Source: Burkholderia sp. WSM2232 | GTDB lineage: Bacteria > Pseudomonadota > Gammaproteobacteria > Burkholderiales > Burkholderiaceae | Direction of reading: 5' to 3' | DNA length: 64,000 bases | Assembly (NCBI RefSeq): GCF_000472545.1 | Contig: NZ_AWZV01000029.1 | Location: forward strand, 1 to 64,000 | Shown here: positions 17,122-26,570 of the stretch, piece after piece | Layout: each line of letters begins with the position of its first letter | How positions within the stretch are numbered: position 1 is the stretch's first letter | Made by a program: the position numbers and the translations under genes | The notes under the pieces: model-generated | The model's input: the letters and a program-made list of their open reading frames with translations, nothing else | The model's database searches: none | Told to the model about the DNA's origin: nothing

Positions 17122-17214
17122 TTGAACCCGCCGACGTATCTGCAATGTGTTCGCGAACCGCATGCCGTGCAACGCAGTTTGTCCGCCCGTAGCGCAGATA
17201 CACTGCGATACAAA
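17122..17214 (-). promoter_or_regulatory. Shared 92-bp upstream module, copy 1
   Basis: Aligns without large gaps with 21000-21091. It contains gacgtatctg and, at 17197-17214, gatacactgcgatacaaa: two GATACA half-sites spaced ten bases apart, one helical turn. It ends about 207 bp upstream of the DUF4148 start. The rest of 17020-17317 holds no gene that I can see. Confidence 0.6.
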
Positions 17215-17317
17215 ATCGCGCTACAAGACGAGGCAAGGTCGCGAAGCGGGCAAAGAATAGTCCGGATACTGTTTTCATGACATGCGCACGACTTGCAGAA
17301 TCTGGCGTGCCTGATGG

Positions 17318-18607
17318 CTAGTCCTGTTTGAGCGTCAGCTTGCTCTTCATGATCAGCACGGCAGCGAGTGCGGCGGCGCAAGCCATGACGAGAAGCCCCG
17401 CGTGTATGCTGCCCGTGCCGGCCTTGGTCCATCCGACCACTGCCGGCCCCCAGAAACCGCCCGACAGTCCCACGGTATTGATCAGCGCAATGCCGCCGGC
17501 GGCCGCGGTTCCCTTGACCAGTTCCGACGGAATCGCCCAGAACACGGTGTACGCCATCCACAGACATGCAGTGCCGAGCGTCAGCGCAATCAGCGTGAGC
17601 ATCACGCTGCCGTCCGCGAAGATGGCGAGGATCAGGAAGAGCGCCGCGCCGCTTGCCGGAATCGCGCAGTGATAGCGCCGCTCGCCCACGCGGTCTGAGC
17701 GGCGGCCTGCCGCATACATGCAGATGGCCGCGGCCACATAGGGGATCGCGGTGTACCAGCCGAGGCGAAGTGTGTCAGTCACGCCCTGCTCTTTCAGCAG
17801 TGTCGGCAGCCAGAAGCTGATGGCGTAGATGGGAAAGATGATGCTGAAGTACGCGAGCGCGAGCACATACACGCGCGGACTCCTGAGCACGGCCTTGAAG
17901 GAGTCCGCATGATGCGCAGCCGGCGCCGTTTCGCTCTCGAGAAGTTGCTTTTCGCTGCTCGTGAGCCAGCGAGCATCAGCGGGACGGTCCGACAGCACGC
18001 GCAGCGTCAGCAGTCCGAGCACGATGCAGGGCAAACCTTCGACCAGAAACATCCATTGCCAGCCGGCAAGGCCGCCCACGCCCGCCAGAGCCGTCATCAG
18101 CCACGCGGAAACGGGACCGCCCACGATGCCGCCGAGCGGTCCCGCAACGAATACAAGGGCAATCGCGCGCGCCATGCGGGCGGGCCCGTACCAGCACGAC
18201 AGGTAATAGATCATGCCCGGTGCGAAGCCGGCCTCGAAGACGCCGAGCAGAAAACGCATCGCGTAAAAAGCCGGCACGTTGCGCACGAACAGCATGCAGG
18301 CAGACGTGATGCCCCACAACACGAGAATGCGACTGAATGTGCGGCGTGCGCCTACCTTCGGCAGCATCAGGTTGCTCGGCAATTCGAACAGCACGTAGCC
18401 GATGAAAAAAATGCCTGCGCCGACGCCGTACGCCGCGTCGGAGAAGCCCAGGTCGCTTTGCATCTGAAGCTTCGCGAAGCCGACGTTTACGCGGTCCAGA
18501 TACGCGAACATGTAGCACGCCACGAGGAACGGCAGGAGCCGCCAGTTGAGCTTGCTGTAGAGCGCGGAAGAAAGATCTTCGGCGGCGGATGGGTGGATGG
18601 CTGACAT
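17318..18607 (-). CDS. MFS transporter, anion:cation symporter (ACS) type
   Basis: A 429-residue 12-helix major facilitator. RLLPFLVACYMFAYLDRVNV in helix 1 is typical of the ACS family (organic-acid/glucarate/phthalate-type permeases), followed by GFSDAAYGVGAGIFFIGY and a loop-2-like PSNLMLPKVGARR motif. Predicted inner-membrane uptake of an organic anion; the actual substrate is not readable. Start ATG 18607 is preceded by GAGGAGA eight bases upstream. It is divergent from a LysR-type regulator 147 bp away, the usual arrangement for local substrate-responsive control. Confidence 0.88.
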   Translation of the reverse strand: MSAIHPSAAEDLSSALYSKLNWRLLPFLVACYMFAYLDRVNVGFAKLQMQSDLGFSDAAYGVGAGIFFIGYVLFELPSNLMLPKVGARRTFSRILVLWGITSACMLFVRNVPAFYAMRFLLGVFEAGFAPGMIYYLSCWYGPARMARAIALVFVAGPLGGIVGGPVSAWLMTALAGVGGLAGWQWMFLVEGLPCIVLGLLTLRVLSDRPADARWLTSSEKQLLESETAPAAHHADSFKAVLRSPRVYVLALAYFSIIFPIYAISFWLPTLLKEQGVTDTLRLGWYTAIPYVAAAICMYAAGRRSDRVGERRYHCAIPASGAALFLILAIFADGSVMLTLIALTLGTACLWMAYTVFWAIPSELVKGTAAAGGIALINTVGLSGGFWGPAVVGWTKAGTGSIHAGLLVMACAAALAAVLIMKSKLTLKQD

Positions 18608-18754
18608 AGGTGTCTCCTCGTTCCTTGCGGGATCCGTCTGGCGGGCTGAATTCATGTTGGCAGGGCAAAAATGGACTAGCAATAGCAACTAAGTTCACAT
18701 ATCGTTGCTCTACAGGCAACGCGTCCCCATACAGCAGGCACACAGGGCAGGCAC

Positions 18755-19759
18755 ATGAGAGAGATCAATCAGCAGCGTCTTCGCTATTTTTACGAGGTGC
18801 TGACGCAGGGCACCATTCGCGGCGCGGCCGAGCACATCAATACGTCGCCGTCGGTCATTACGCGGCAAATCAGGCTGCTGGAAGACGAACTGGGCGCGGC
18901 GCTGTTCGAGCGCCAGGCGCGCGGCGTGCGGCCCACGGAAGCGGCGACGCATCTGCTCGAGTTCTGGCGCGGCTATCGCGCGCAGCAGGAAAAGCTCGAA
19001 GACCAACTGCATGCGCTGAAGGAGCTCAGGCAGGGGCATATTCAGCTCGCCATCAGCGAAGGTTTCGTGGACATGTTTATCGACGAAGTGCTCGCGCAGT
19101 TCTGCACACGCTATCCGGGCCTCGAGATCAGCATGACGATGCTGGCCGTGGACGCCCTTCTCGACGAAGTGGCGGAGAACCGCGCGCACATCGGTCTCGC
19201 CTACAATCCGCCGCCTCATCCGCGCATCGAGTACCGGGCGAGTTCCGCGCAACCCGTCGTGTTGCTGGTGCGCAAGGACCACCCGCTCGCGCGCCGCAAG
19301 CGCCCGGCGAGTGTCGACGATCTGCGCGCCTACCCGCTTGCGGTCATGCCGTCCGCGTTCGGCATCGGCCATGTCGTATCGATGCTGGAAATGGCGGAAA
19401 ACGTAAGCATTCGCCCGACGCTGACCACCAACTCGCTGAGCGCATTGAAGCGCTTCGTGATGGCGGGCGATTTCATGACGCTGATCGGAGAATTCGCTGC
19501 GTACCGCGAGCTGGCCGCCGACCAGTTGACCACGGTTGCGATCGCGCATCCGCTGTTCGAGAATGCCCAGGCGAGAGTCCTTGTGAAAACCGACCGGCCG
19601 CTGGCCGCGGGGCCACTCGAATTGCTCAAATGGATCGAGGAACGCATGCCGATGTTTGCTGCGCCGAACGGGCAACAAGCGCAAAACCCGCAACCTGCTT
19701 CAGGCGCCCGGCGGCACAAGGCCCCGACGCAGAAGAGCCGGGGCGCGCGCAAAGCTTGA
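18755..19759 (+). CDS. LysR-type transcriptional regulator
   Basis: A 334-residue regulator. It has an N-terminal winged helix-turn-helix (LRYFYEVLTQGTIRGAAEHI, then SPSVITRQIRLLEDELG, residues 8-50) and a periplasmic-binding-protein-like effector domain from about residue 90 to 300. The last ~30 residues are basic and low complexity. It is divergent from the MFS transporter gene and most likely controls it in response to the imported compound. Confidence 0.9.
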   Translation: MREINQQRLRYFYEVLTQGTIRGAAEHINTSPSVITRQIRLLEDELGAALFERQARGVRPTEAATHLLEFWRGYRAQQEKLEDQLHALKELRQGHIQLAISEGFVDMFIDEVLAQFCTRYPGLEISMTMLAVDALLDEVAENRAHIGLAYNPPPHPRIEYRASSAQPVVLLVRKDHPLARRKRPASVDDLRAYPLAVMPSAFGIGHVVSMLEMAENVSIRPTLTTNSLSALKRFVMAGDFMTLIGEFAAYRELAADQLTTVAIAHPLFENAQARVLVKTDRPLAAGPLELLKWIEERMPMFAAPNGQQAQNPQPASGARRHKAPTQKSRGARKA

Positions 19760-19833
19760 GGGCCGGCGCCGCGTGAGTGCGGCGCGGGTCTACCAGGGGG
19801 CACGGTGAAACGCGGCCGCGCCCCTTGCGTCAG

Positions 19834-20865
19834 TCAGAAACGCGCGACGTCGATAATCGCGTCGGCAAAAGCTTTCGGCGCTTCCTGAGGCAGGTTATGC
19901 CCCACGCCGCCGCCGATATTGCGGTGCGCATACTTGCCGGTGAACTTCTTCGCGTACGCGGCGGGTTCAGGATGCGGCGCACCGTTTGCGTCCCCTTCCA
20001 TCGTGATGGTCGGCACCGAAATGGTGGGCGCCTTGGCAAGACGCTGTTCCAGTTCATCGTATTGCGACTCGCCCTGAGCGAGTCCCAGGCGCCAACGATA
20101 GTTGTGAATCACCACGGCCACGTGGTCCGGATTGTTGAACGACTGAGCCGTGCGATCGAAAGTGGCGTCGTCGAAATTCCATTTGGGGGAAGCGAGACGC
20201 CAGATCAGCTTGTTGAACTCGTTGCGGTTCTTGTCGTAGCCGGCATAGCCGCGCTCGGTCGCGAAATAGAACTGATACCACCACGCGAGCTCCGCCTTGG
20301 GCGGCAGCGGCGCCTGGTTCGCAGCCTGGCTGCCGATCAGGTAACCGCTCACCGAGACCATCGCCTTGCAGCGCTCCGGCCACAGCGCGGCAATGATGTT
20401 CACCGTGCGGGCGCCCCAATCGAAGCCGCCGAAAATCGCCTTGTCGATTTTCAACGCATCCATCAGCGCAATGATGTCGACGGCAACGACAGCCTGCTGT
20501 CCGTTGCGCGGCGTGTCCGGCGACAGAAACCGCGTAGTGCCGTAGCCACGCAGATACGGCACGATCACGCGGTAGCCCTGGGCGACGAGCAAGGGCGTGA
20601 CTTCAGCGAAACTGTAGATGTCGTACGGCCAACCGTGCAGCAGGATCACAACGGGTCCGTGCTGCGGGCCCGCTTCCGCATAACCCACGTTGAGCGTGCC
20701 AGCGTTGACCTGCCGAAGGTTCTCGAACGAAACCACTCGCGACGCCGCCGCGCCCGAAGTGGTCTGCGCATTGGCGAGACCGCTCAGGCCCAGTTCCATC
20801 AGGCTGAGGCCCGCGACTGTGGTGCCGAGCAGACGACGGCGCCGGGTGTTGATCTGTTCAGACAT
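19834..20865 (-). CDS. Exported epoxide hydrolase-like alpha/beta hydrolase
   Basis: A 343-residue protein with a twin-arginine-type leader (TRRRRLLGTTVAG, cleavage after ANAQ). The alpha/beta hydrolase fold carries HGWPYDIYSF (HGWP as in epoxide hydrolases), nucleophile Asp149 in GGFDWGAR and a C-terminal His in VGHNLPQE. An Asp nucleophile and the HGWP motif point to an epoxide hydrolase or haloalkane-dehalogenase-like enzyme acting in the periplasm. ATG 20865 begins the leader; a longer frame to 21024 is not signal-like. The upstream region contains the second copy of the shared 92-bp module. Confidence 0.85.
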   Translation of the reverse strand: MSEQINTRRRRLLGTTVAGLSLMELGLSGLANAQTTSGAAASRVVSFENLRQVNAGTLNVGYAEAGPQHGPVVILLHGWPYDIYSFAEVTPLLVAQGYRVIVPYLRGYGTTRFLSPDTPRNGQQAVVAVDIIALMDALKIDKAIFGGFDWGARTVNIIAALWPERCKAMVSVSGYLIGSQAANQAPLPPKAELAWWYQFYFATERGYAGYDKNRNEFNKLIWRLASPKWNFDDATFDRTAQSFNNPDHVAVVIHNYRWRLGLAQGESQYDELEQRLAKAPTISVPTITMEGDANGAPHPEPAAYAKKFTGKYAHRNIGGGVGHNLPQEAPKAFADAIIDVARF

Positions 20866-20999
20866 GGCTCGTTTTCCTTTGTGTAGAGAGCTTTGAAGCA
20901 GGAAGCGGCAGTCGAAGGTCCGAATCATTGGTGTCGCGCAAAGCTGGCTGCGTTTTGCGGTTTCGGCGGCAACGCCCGTTCGACTCGCGTGAATCGGAT

Positions 21000-21091
21000 T
21001 AAACCCGCTGGACGTATCTGGCATATGTCCGCACTCGCGATGGGTGCAACGTTATGTATCGTGTCACTGTCCGGATACATTGCGATACAAA
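21000..21091 (-). promoter_or_regulatory. Shared 92-bp upstream module, copy 2
   Basis: Counterpart of 17122-17214. It contains gacgtatctg, gtgcaacg and, at 21074-21091, gatacattgcgatacaaa. It sits about 209 bp before the hydrolase start, almost the same distance as copy 1 from its gene. An extra tgtatc half-site in the opposite direction is at 21055-21060. Confidence 0.6.
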
Positions 21092-21168
21092 GCGAACCTC
21101 CGCTAACATCGCACGGCTGAAAAAATCCATCTGGCAGGTCTAGCCCCTTATCTTTTCCGGACATCTCA

Positions 21169-22014
21169 ATGCAAGCATTGCCGTGGGTCGCCATTTTTCT
21201 TGCCGCCGCGCTGGCCATAGCGCGAGTACCGCGTGCCATTATCCTGGGCATGCTGGCCATTGCGTATGCAAGCGCATTTGCGTTGGGGCAATTGGAGGCA
21301 CTTGCGCTGATCCCCATTGCGCTTCTTGTCGGCACGGGTCTTTTACTGCGGCACGCTGCGTCGCCTGCCATGCGCTTGTTGTGCAACTTCGTGTTTGTCG
21401 CGGTTGCAATCGGACTGTTTCAACACAAGTTGCCCGGTTTTCATAATCTGGAGGTCATTCATGCCGAGCGTTTTACGCCGGACGCCGCGCCCTTCACGAT
21501 GTACCTGAACTTCGATAAGCCGCTGATCGGCTTCTGGCTGGTACTGGCGTGCCCGTGGATCGTGCCGCACGAGGCTTGGCGCAGGCGGGCCGTCGCAGCG
21601 CTCGTGGCTTGCGCCGCGACGTCTTTCGTGTGCCTGACGATCGGGTTCGTTGCAGGATCTATTGCGTGGGCGCCCAAGTGGCCGCATCTCGCATGGCTGT
21701 GGGCGCTGAACAACTTGCTGCTGGTTGCGTTCGCGGAAGAAGCCTTTTTTCGCGGCTATGTGCAAGGCGGCATCGGTCGCCTTGCCGGCGGTCGTTCCAA
21801 TGCACAATGGGTCGGGCTGGTCGTGGGTGCTGTGCTCTTCGGCGCCCTGCACTTCCAGGGTGGCGCGCTACTGGTCGTGGTGGCGGGTCTCGCCGGGCTC
21901 GGCGCGGGTCTCGCCTATCGCGCAGGAGGTTTGCAGGCCGCAGTGCTCACGCACTTCGGACTCAACCTGATTCACTTCGGACTGTTCACTTATCCGTTCA
22001 TTGCACGCACGTAA
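21169..22014 (+). CDS. CPBP-family intramembrane metalloprotease
   Basis: A 281-residue polytopic membrane protein with about eight hydrophobic segments and the CPBP/CAAX-protease motifs: EE-x3-R (Glu190, Glu191, Arg195 in FAEEAFFRGY), FGALHFQGG with a catalytic His, and HFGLNLIHF near the C terminus. The family includes CAAX prenyl proteases and bacteriocin self-immunity proteins; no substrate can be named. It is followed by a convergent histidine kinase gene and is probably monocistronic. Confidence 0.9.
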   Translation: MQALPWVAIFLAAALAIARVPRAIILGMLAIAYASAFALGQLEALALIPIALLVGTGLLLRHAASPAMRLLCNFVFVAVAIGLFQHKLPGFHNLEVIHAERFTPDAAPFTMYLNFDKPLIGFWLVLACPWIVPHEAWRRRAVAALVACAATSFVCLTIGFVAGSIAWAPKWPHLAWLWALNNLLLVAFAEEAFFRGYVQGGIGRLAGGRSNAQWVGLVVGAVLFGALHFQGGALLVVVAGLAGLGAGLAYRAGGLQAAVLTHFGLNLIHFGLFTYPFIART

Positions 22015-22057
22015 TGCGAGCAGGCTGTGCTCAACTGGCGCTCGCGAGAACGCCGTG

Positions 22058-23194
22058 TCAATGCCCGTTTGCCGTGTCCTCTGCGCGCGGCAGCGACACC
22101 GAGAAGACGGTTTCTGTGCCGTCGGAATTCGCTTCTATTTCTCCGCGATGGGCCTTGGCGATCTCGCGTGCAATGTAGAGCCCAAGCCCCAGGCTTCCGT
22201 CGCTGCCGGATGACTGCCGGGCGTCCGCTCCTCGCGTGAGCGGTTCGAAAATGCGCTCGAGCGTCGCGCGCTCGATGGCAGGTCCACGGTTCCTGACGTC
22301 GATGCGAATCTGCTCGGCGTCGCCGCTCAGCTCAACGCGTATTGGCATATCCGGCGCCCCGTATTTGAGCGCGTTGAGCACGAGATTCTGCACCAGTTGC
22401 TGCAGGCGGCGGCTGTCCCAGGTTCCCTGCAGATTGCCGCTGACGCTCAGTTCCAGTTGGCTGCCGGGATGGGCCGTACGCAATTCGTCGAGTTCGTCGG
22501 CGAGTACTTCCGCGAGGTCGATCTTCTCCGGCACGACGTTGATGCCGAGGCCGAGCCTCGTCCGGTTGAAATCGCACAGGTCGTCGAGCAGCGCCTGCAT
22601 CCGCCCTCCGCTGCGAATCAAACGGTCAGCCGCGTCCGATACGACCTCCCCCGCATTCAGCGCTGCGAGGTAGGACGCGGTCATCTGGATTGCCTGAAGC
22701 GGACTGCGCATGTCATGTCCGAGCATGCCGAGCAACAGGTTCCGGTTCTGCTCGACCTGTGCGCTGAAAAAATTGATCGATTCCGCCAGCGCCTGGTCGA
22801 TCGCCTCGTTGAAACGGATCACGTCGTCGAGGTCAGCCGTGCGCGGCTCGCAGTCGTCGATCCACAGGCGAAGCACGCTGGCGCGCAGTGCGCGGTATTC
22901 GGCGGCAAGCTGATTGATGTTGAACCCCGCCCGCGCCCTCAGCAGCGCATGCGTCTGAGCCGCGGTTTCGCTTGCGTCGATCATCGGGGCATGCCCCAGC
23001 GACTTCTCGCGTTGAACCTGGCGGGTCTGGGAAGTCCGCAGGTCTTTTACTACGGCGTGCAGGATCTGCTGCGCATGGTCACGCAGCGCAAGCGACTCCA
23101 GGTGAGCCGCTGCCGGCAGCAGTGTGGCGGCGAACGCCTCCCACTGCGCCAGAATCGGCTCCATGTCTCGCAGGATAAAGTCAGCAAGTCGCAT
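22058..23194 (-). CDS. Sensor histidine kinase with RsbRD-like N-terminal region
   Basis: A 378-residue soluble kinase without transmembrane segments. Residues 1-145 are all-helical and resemble the RsbRD N-terminal sensor of stressosome-type proteins. The H box is GMLGHDMRSPLQ with phospho-acceptor His160. The N box is QNLVLNALKYG, and G boxes lie in SLGLGLYIAREI. There is no receiver domain or adjacent response regulator gene, so its partner is elsewhere. ATG 23194 has GGAG nine bases upstream; the frame to 23305 lacks a comparable site. Confidence 0.85.
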   Translation of the reverse strand: MRLADFILRDMEPILAQWEAFAATLLPAAAHLESLALRDHAQQILHAVVKDLRTSQTRQVQREKSLGHAPMIDASETAAQTHALLRARAGFNINQLAAEYRALRASVLRLWIDDCEPRTADLDDVIRFNEAIDQALAESINFFSAQVEQNRNLLLGMLGHDMRSPLQAIQMTASYLAALNAGEVVSDAADRLIRSGGRMQALLDDLCDFNRTRLGLGINVVPEKIDLAEVLADELDELRTAHPGSQLELSVSGNLQGTWDSRRLQQLVQNLVLNALKYGAPDMPIRVELSGDAEQIRIDVRNRGPAIERATLERIFEPLTRGADARQSSGSDGSLGLGLYIAREIAKAHRGEIEANSDGTETVFSVSLPRAEDTANGH

Positions 23195-23401
23195 CCGAGG
23201 TCTCCACTGCCTGAGCGCGGAATGGGGAAGCAATCCGTGTACTTTCATGTTACAGGCAATTTGGCGCCCGGCCGTTTTAATGATGCAAGCCGGGAGGCCG
23301 GCCATTCACCCCACCAGATACCACTCAACACCAGGCCTTAACCGGCGCGTCACGTTCGCCCACCACAATGCGCCATCTTTCCCCCAGAGATGGAGTCTTG
23401 C

Positions 23402-25360
23402 ATGTTTGTGTCACGAAGCCGTTTCGCCCTGCGTGTTGCAGCGCTGTCGAGTGCGATCGTTCTCACTGCCTGCGGCGGCAGCGACGACGTCGTATCGACG
23501 AATCAGACCATCGCGGCCGTGCCGGCACCGCCGGCAGACCCCGGCTTCGTCGATAGCGCGCCAGTGCCGAGCGTGCCGGCTTTCGTCGACAACATCGCGA
23601 CCAACCAGCGCGGCGACGCGCGCTACGCGACCCTGTCGACCAACGCTGCCGTGCGTGTGGTGAGCCGCTTCCTCGACCTATGGCAGCCGTCGACGATGCT
23701 GGTGGACGCCGGCGTGAGCGCGCCGGCAAACGGCGCGTTTCCCGCCGTCGTGGCGTCGGCCTGTTCGGGCCTGCCCGCGAGCGGCACGCCGTGCGGCACT
23801 ATTGTCAACAGCACCGTGCTGGCGGCCAACGTTCAGTACGTGGTCGACGCGACCACCGCCCGCACGCAACAGCAGGCCGACGCCGCGTATTTCGACGACC
23901 GGCGCGGCAAGGGCTACAGCGTGACCGACGGCATGGGCCCGCTTACCGCCGCATGGCGCACTGCGGCGCAGCAAACGACGAGCATCACCAGTGTGCCGCC
24001 GGATGCCACGACCGTGCTGTACAACGACTCCGGCAACAACGTCGGCGTGGGCGGCAGTGCCAACGCGAGCTTCGGGAAGGTCGTCGATCTGCTCAACGAG
24101 ATGGGCAACAACGCATCCACCGAACCGACGAAACGCTTCTACAAGTACGCGCGGCCCTACCGCTGGAGCACGAGTGTCGTCGTGGCGCCGACGCTCGTGC
24201 CCGCCGAGAGTGCGACGCCCGCGACCGACGGCGGCTTCATCAGCGGCCATGAGGGCGAAGCGATGCGCGATGCGATGACGATGGCGTGGCTCGTTCCCGA
24301 GCGGTTCCAGGAAATGGTGAGTCGCGGTCTCGAACTGGGCGAGAACCGCATTCTCGCCGGGATGCACTCGCCACTCGACGTGATCGGCGGCCGCATGCTC
24401 GCGCTGGCCGTCAGTGCCGCCAACCTGACCACGTATGCGAGCGACGCGCAGACCGCTTACGGTCAAGCCCACCAGACGCTGCAGCAGCTCACGGGAACGA
24501 GCGACGCGACGTTCGCCACCTTCGCTCATTTAGGCACGGCAACGACCGACCGGTTCGCCGATTACACCGCGAACAAGGCGGCATTCCTGCGCCGCATGAC
24601 GTTCGGCTTCGCTCCGATCGAATCGACCGATGCGCCGCCGGTCGTGCCGAAGGGCGCGGAGGTTCTGCTGCAGACCCGCTTTCCGTACCTGAGCGCCGAC
24701 CAGCGGCGTGTGGTGCTGAAGACGACCGAAATGCCGTCGGGTTATCCGATGATGGACGACGCCGAGGGCTGGGGCCGCCTGAACCTGTTCGCCGCGGCGG
24801 ACGGTTATGGCGCGTTCAACGGCAACGTGATCGTTTCGATGGATGCGTCGAAGGGCGGATTCAATGCAGCCGACCTGTGGCGCAATGACATTGCGGGTGC
24901 GGGCAAGCTGACGCTGCAAGGCACGGGCATGCTGACACTCGCGGGCAAGAACAGCTACACCGGCGGCACTCAGGTCAGCGGCGGCACGCTCGCGGCAGCA
25001 TCGCCTACTGCGTTTGGCACCGGCGACGTGTATGTCGGCTCGGGCGGCAGCGTGAAAGTCGCGGCGAGCGCGCCCGTGACGATCGCAGCGCGCTACACGC
25101 AGCTCGATAACACGACGCTCGAGCTCGATATCGACGGCAACGGCGGCGGACGCCTGCGCGTGGGCGGCACGCTGAGCATCGCGGGCGGCACGCTGCACGT
25201 GAAGTTCGTGAATGGCTATGCGCCGAAGGTGGGGGATACGATTGCGTTGATCGACGGTGCGGCGGGATCGGCGAAGTTCTCGGCGGTGACAGTCGACGGG
25301 TTTAAGGCGACGCCGGTTTATACGGGGACGGGGGTGGGGGTTAGGTTGGTGGGGGGATAG
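23402..25360 (+). CDS. PAP2-type acid phosphatase lipoprotein with autotransporter-like beta repeats
   Basis: A 652-residue protein. A lipoprotein signal (SSAIVLTACGG) gives a lipidated Cys. The class A acid phosphatase/PAP2 triad is readable: KYARPYRW, then SGHEGEAMRD, then GENRILAGMHSPLDVIGGR around residues 240-330. From about residue 500 a different region begins with LTLAGKNSYTGGTQVSGGTL, the autotransporter-associated beta-strand repeat seen in passenger domains, and continues to the end without a beta-barrel. Predicted to hydrolyse phosphomonoesters at the outer membrane or cell surface. GGAG six bases before ATG 23402 decides the start over ATG 23390. Confidence 0.85.
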   Translation: MFVSRSRFALRVAALSSAIVLTACGGSDDVVSTNQTIAAVPAPPADPGFVDSAPVPSVPAFVDNIATNQRGDARYATLSTNAAVRVVSRFLDLWQPSTMLVDAGVSAPANGAFPAVVASACSGLPASGTPCGTIVNSTVLAANVQYVVDATTARTQQQADAAYFDDRRGKGYSVTDGMGPLTAAWRTAAQQTTSITSVPPDATTVLYNDSGNNVGVGGSANASFGKVVDLLNEMGNNASTEPTKRFYKYARPYRWSTSVVVAPTLVPAESATPATDGGFISGHEGEAMRDAMTMAWLVPERFQEMVSRGLELGENRILAGMHSPLDVIGGRMLALAVSAANLTTYASDAQTAYGQAHQTLQQLTGTSDATFATFAHLGTATTDRFADYTANKAAFLRRMTFGFAPIESTDAPPVVPKGAEVLLQTRFPYLSADQRRVVLKTTEMPSGYPMMDDAEGWGRLNLFAAADGYGAFNGNVIVSMDASKGGFNAADLWRNDIAGAGKLTLQGTGMLTLAGKNSYTGGTQVSGGTLAAASPTAFGTGDVYVGSGGSVKVAASAPVTIAARYTQLDNTTLELDIDGNGGGRLRVGGTLSIAGGTLHVKFVNGYAPKVGDTIALIDGAAGSAKFSAVTVDGFKATPVYTGTGVGVRLVGG

Positions 25361-25474
25361 TGACGGCGGGGTTGAGCGTTTCCGGGTCCCCCGATGGCAG
25401 CGCCGTTTCACAGATAGTGCCGATGTAAAAATGGCCCACCGAAGGAGCGTTCCGGCTGGGCCGTTGATGTCCGC

Positions 25475-25718
25475 GCGCTCGTCGGCCGCCCGGAAGTCGA
25501 GGCCGTCGAACCTGAACTCGAAGCCAACGACGTCGCCGCCATGCCGAGCTGGCGCAACGAGGGCCGCCGGGAATTGTGGGGATGCATCGGTAACATCACC
25601 CGCGGTCCCCGCGAGACCTCGAAGCGCCCGCCTGGGTAGGAGATGCGCCCGTTCAACTGCGCTACCCGCGACGAGGCTCTCGCCGCTGCCGCACATGGCG
25701 CGAAGCTCATCAACAGTA
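25475..25718 (+). pseudogene. Decayed copy of the small ORF at 32310-32522
   Basis: The frame starting at gcgctcgtc reads GRPEVEAVEPELEANDVAAM then PSWRNEG, closely matching the intact 70-residue ORF at 32310. It has no in-frame start codon and is broken by a stop, after which the similarity resumes in another frame (TRDEALAAAAHGAKL). It marks the downstream border of the toxin/immunity array. Confidence 0.65.
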
Positions 25719-25726
25719 ACGCCAGA

Positions 25727-25760
25727 GACGACAAGCCCGGCCGAAGCCGGGTTTGTCGTC
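25727..25760. repeat. 15-bp hairpin with CGAA loop, copy A
   Basis: Stem gacgacaagcccggc with its complement around a cgaa tetraloop, one G-T wobble. There is no T run, so a simple rho-independent terminator is not indicated. Related hairpins occur at 30276-30293 and 32534-32565, each next to an immunity gene. Confidence 0.75.
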
Positions 25761-25793
25761 TCGCTCGCTGTCCGGGCAATAACCGGCGCAAGC

Positions 25794-26165
25794 CTATCCT
25801 GCATTTTGCGCACGGAACGCTTTGAGCTTCTCGACTGCCCGCTCGAATGTCTTCTTTGCCTCCGGGTCGCCATCGTGAAAGCGATCCCAGAATTTGCCTC
25901 CAAATTCCTTAGGCTCTACGCGATAGGAGCCACAACCGAAATCAGAGAAACACCAACCGCCAGGGATAGCGGGGTCGACAACATCGAAGCAGTGAAGCTC
26001 CACCAAGACAGGGGTCCTATCAGAGTCGCGCTGAACGGTGATCATTGTTGGCCGACCTTCCGGCTGGAAGCGAACACCAAGAACCAGGTACGTATCTCCC
26101 AAGGTAAAGCTGGGATCGCTTCCGTGCCCTTTGTAGGGCCGCGCCCTTGAATATTGCGCCTTCAT
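25794..26165 (-). CDS. Putative CDI immunity protein (cassette 4)
   Basis: A 123-residue soluble acidic protein with no signal peptide or membrane segment and no family I recognise. Its ATG overlaps the TGA of an upstream toxin remnant as ATGA, the arrangement typical of cdiA-cdiI pairs. That context is the main evidence for an immunity role. The cognate toxin stub is 26162-26464. Because the toxin is truncated, this may be a retained orphan immunity gene protecting against neighbours that carry the full toxin. Confidence 0.6.
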   Translation of the reverse strand: MKAQYSRARPYKGHGSDPSFTLGDTYLVLGVRFQPEGRPTMITVQRDSDRTPVLVELHCFDVVDPAIPGGWCFSDFGCGSYRVEPKEFGGKFWDRFHDGDPEAKKTFERAVEKLKAFRAQNAG

Positions 26166-26464
26166 GGTCTAACCACGTCTTTCACCTTAAAGTCAGAAGT
26201 GACGTAATCAATCTTGCCCGTTACCGAGTTCATGTAGTAGTGAATCTGCATCGATTGCCCATTGGGCATGGTTACAGATTGCGTCGTGAATTTGCCCCAA
26301 TCAGCAATGTTTGACCCATCGCTCGTAAGCTCGCTCACGACAGCAGGGTTATTGATCTTGCCGCCAGCAAGAGCAGTCGGGTCAGAGTTTTGGACCGCTT
26401 GTTGCGTAAGCCGACCGCTGGCGTCAAGGATACCCGCTTGTTGAAAACTCAGTTGGGTACGCAG
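26162..26464 (-). pseudogene. Toxin C-terminal stub (orphan CdiA-CT, cassette 4)
   Basis: About 100 codons are open downstream of an in-frame TAA at 26465-26467. The translation includes GGKINNPAVVSELTSDGSNI, DWGKFTT, a YYMNSVTGKIDYV segment and a C-terminal VKDVVRP. This pattern recurs at the C terminus of filamentous hemagglutinin/CdiA-type toxins. There is no start codon and no pretoxin region, so it is a remnant. The stop overlaps the start of the 123-residue putative immunity gene. Between 26465 and 26570 I see no further gene. Confidence 0.7.
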
Positions 26465-26570
26465 TTACGTTGCGGTCATCATATCCGCCGCGCTCCCAGC
26501 CGTCGCCGCCGTGTTTGTGGCTACAAATCACCCATGCGGGCAATAGCAAATCCTCAGTCACGGGCAGAGG

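Noticed and set aside
18710..19693. 327-residue minus-strand frame opposite the LysR gene
   Set aside because: The plus-strand product is a clear LysR regulator; the antisense translation has no family features.
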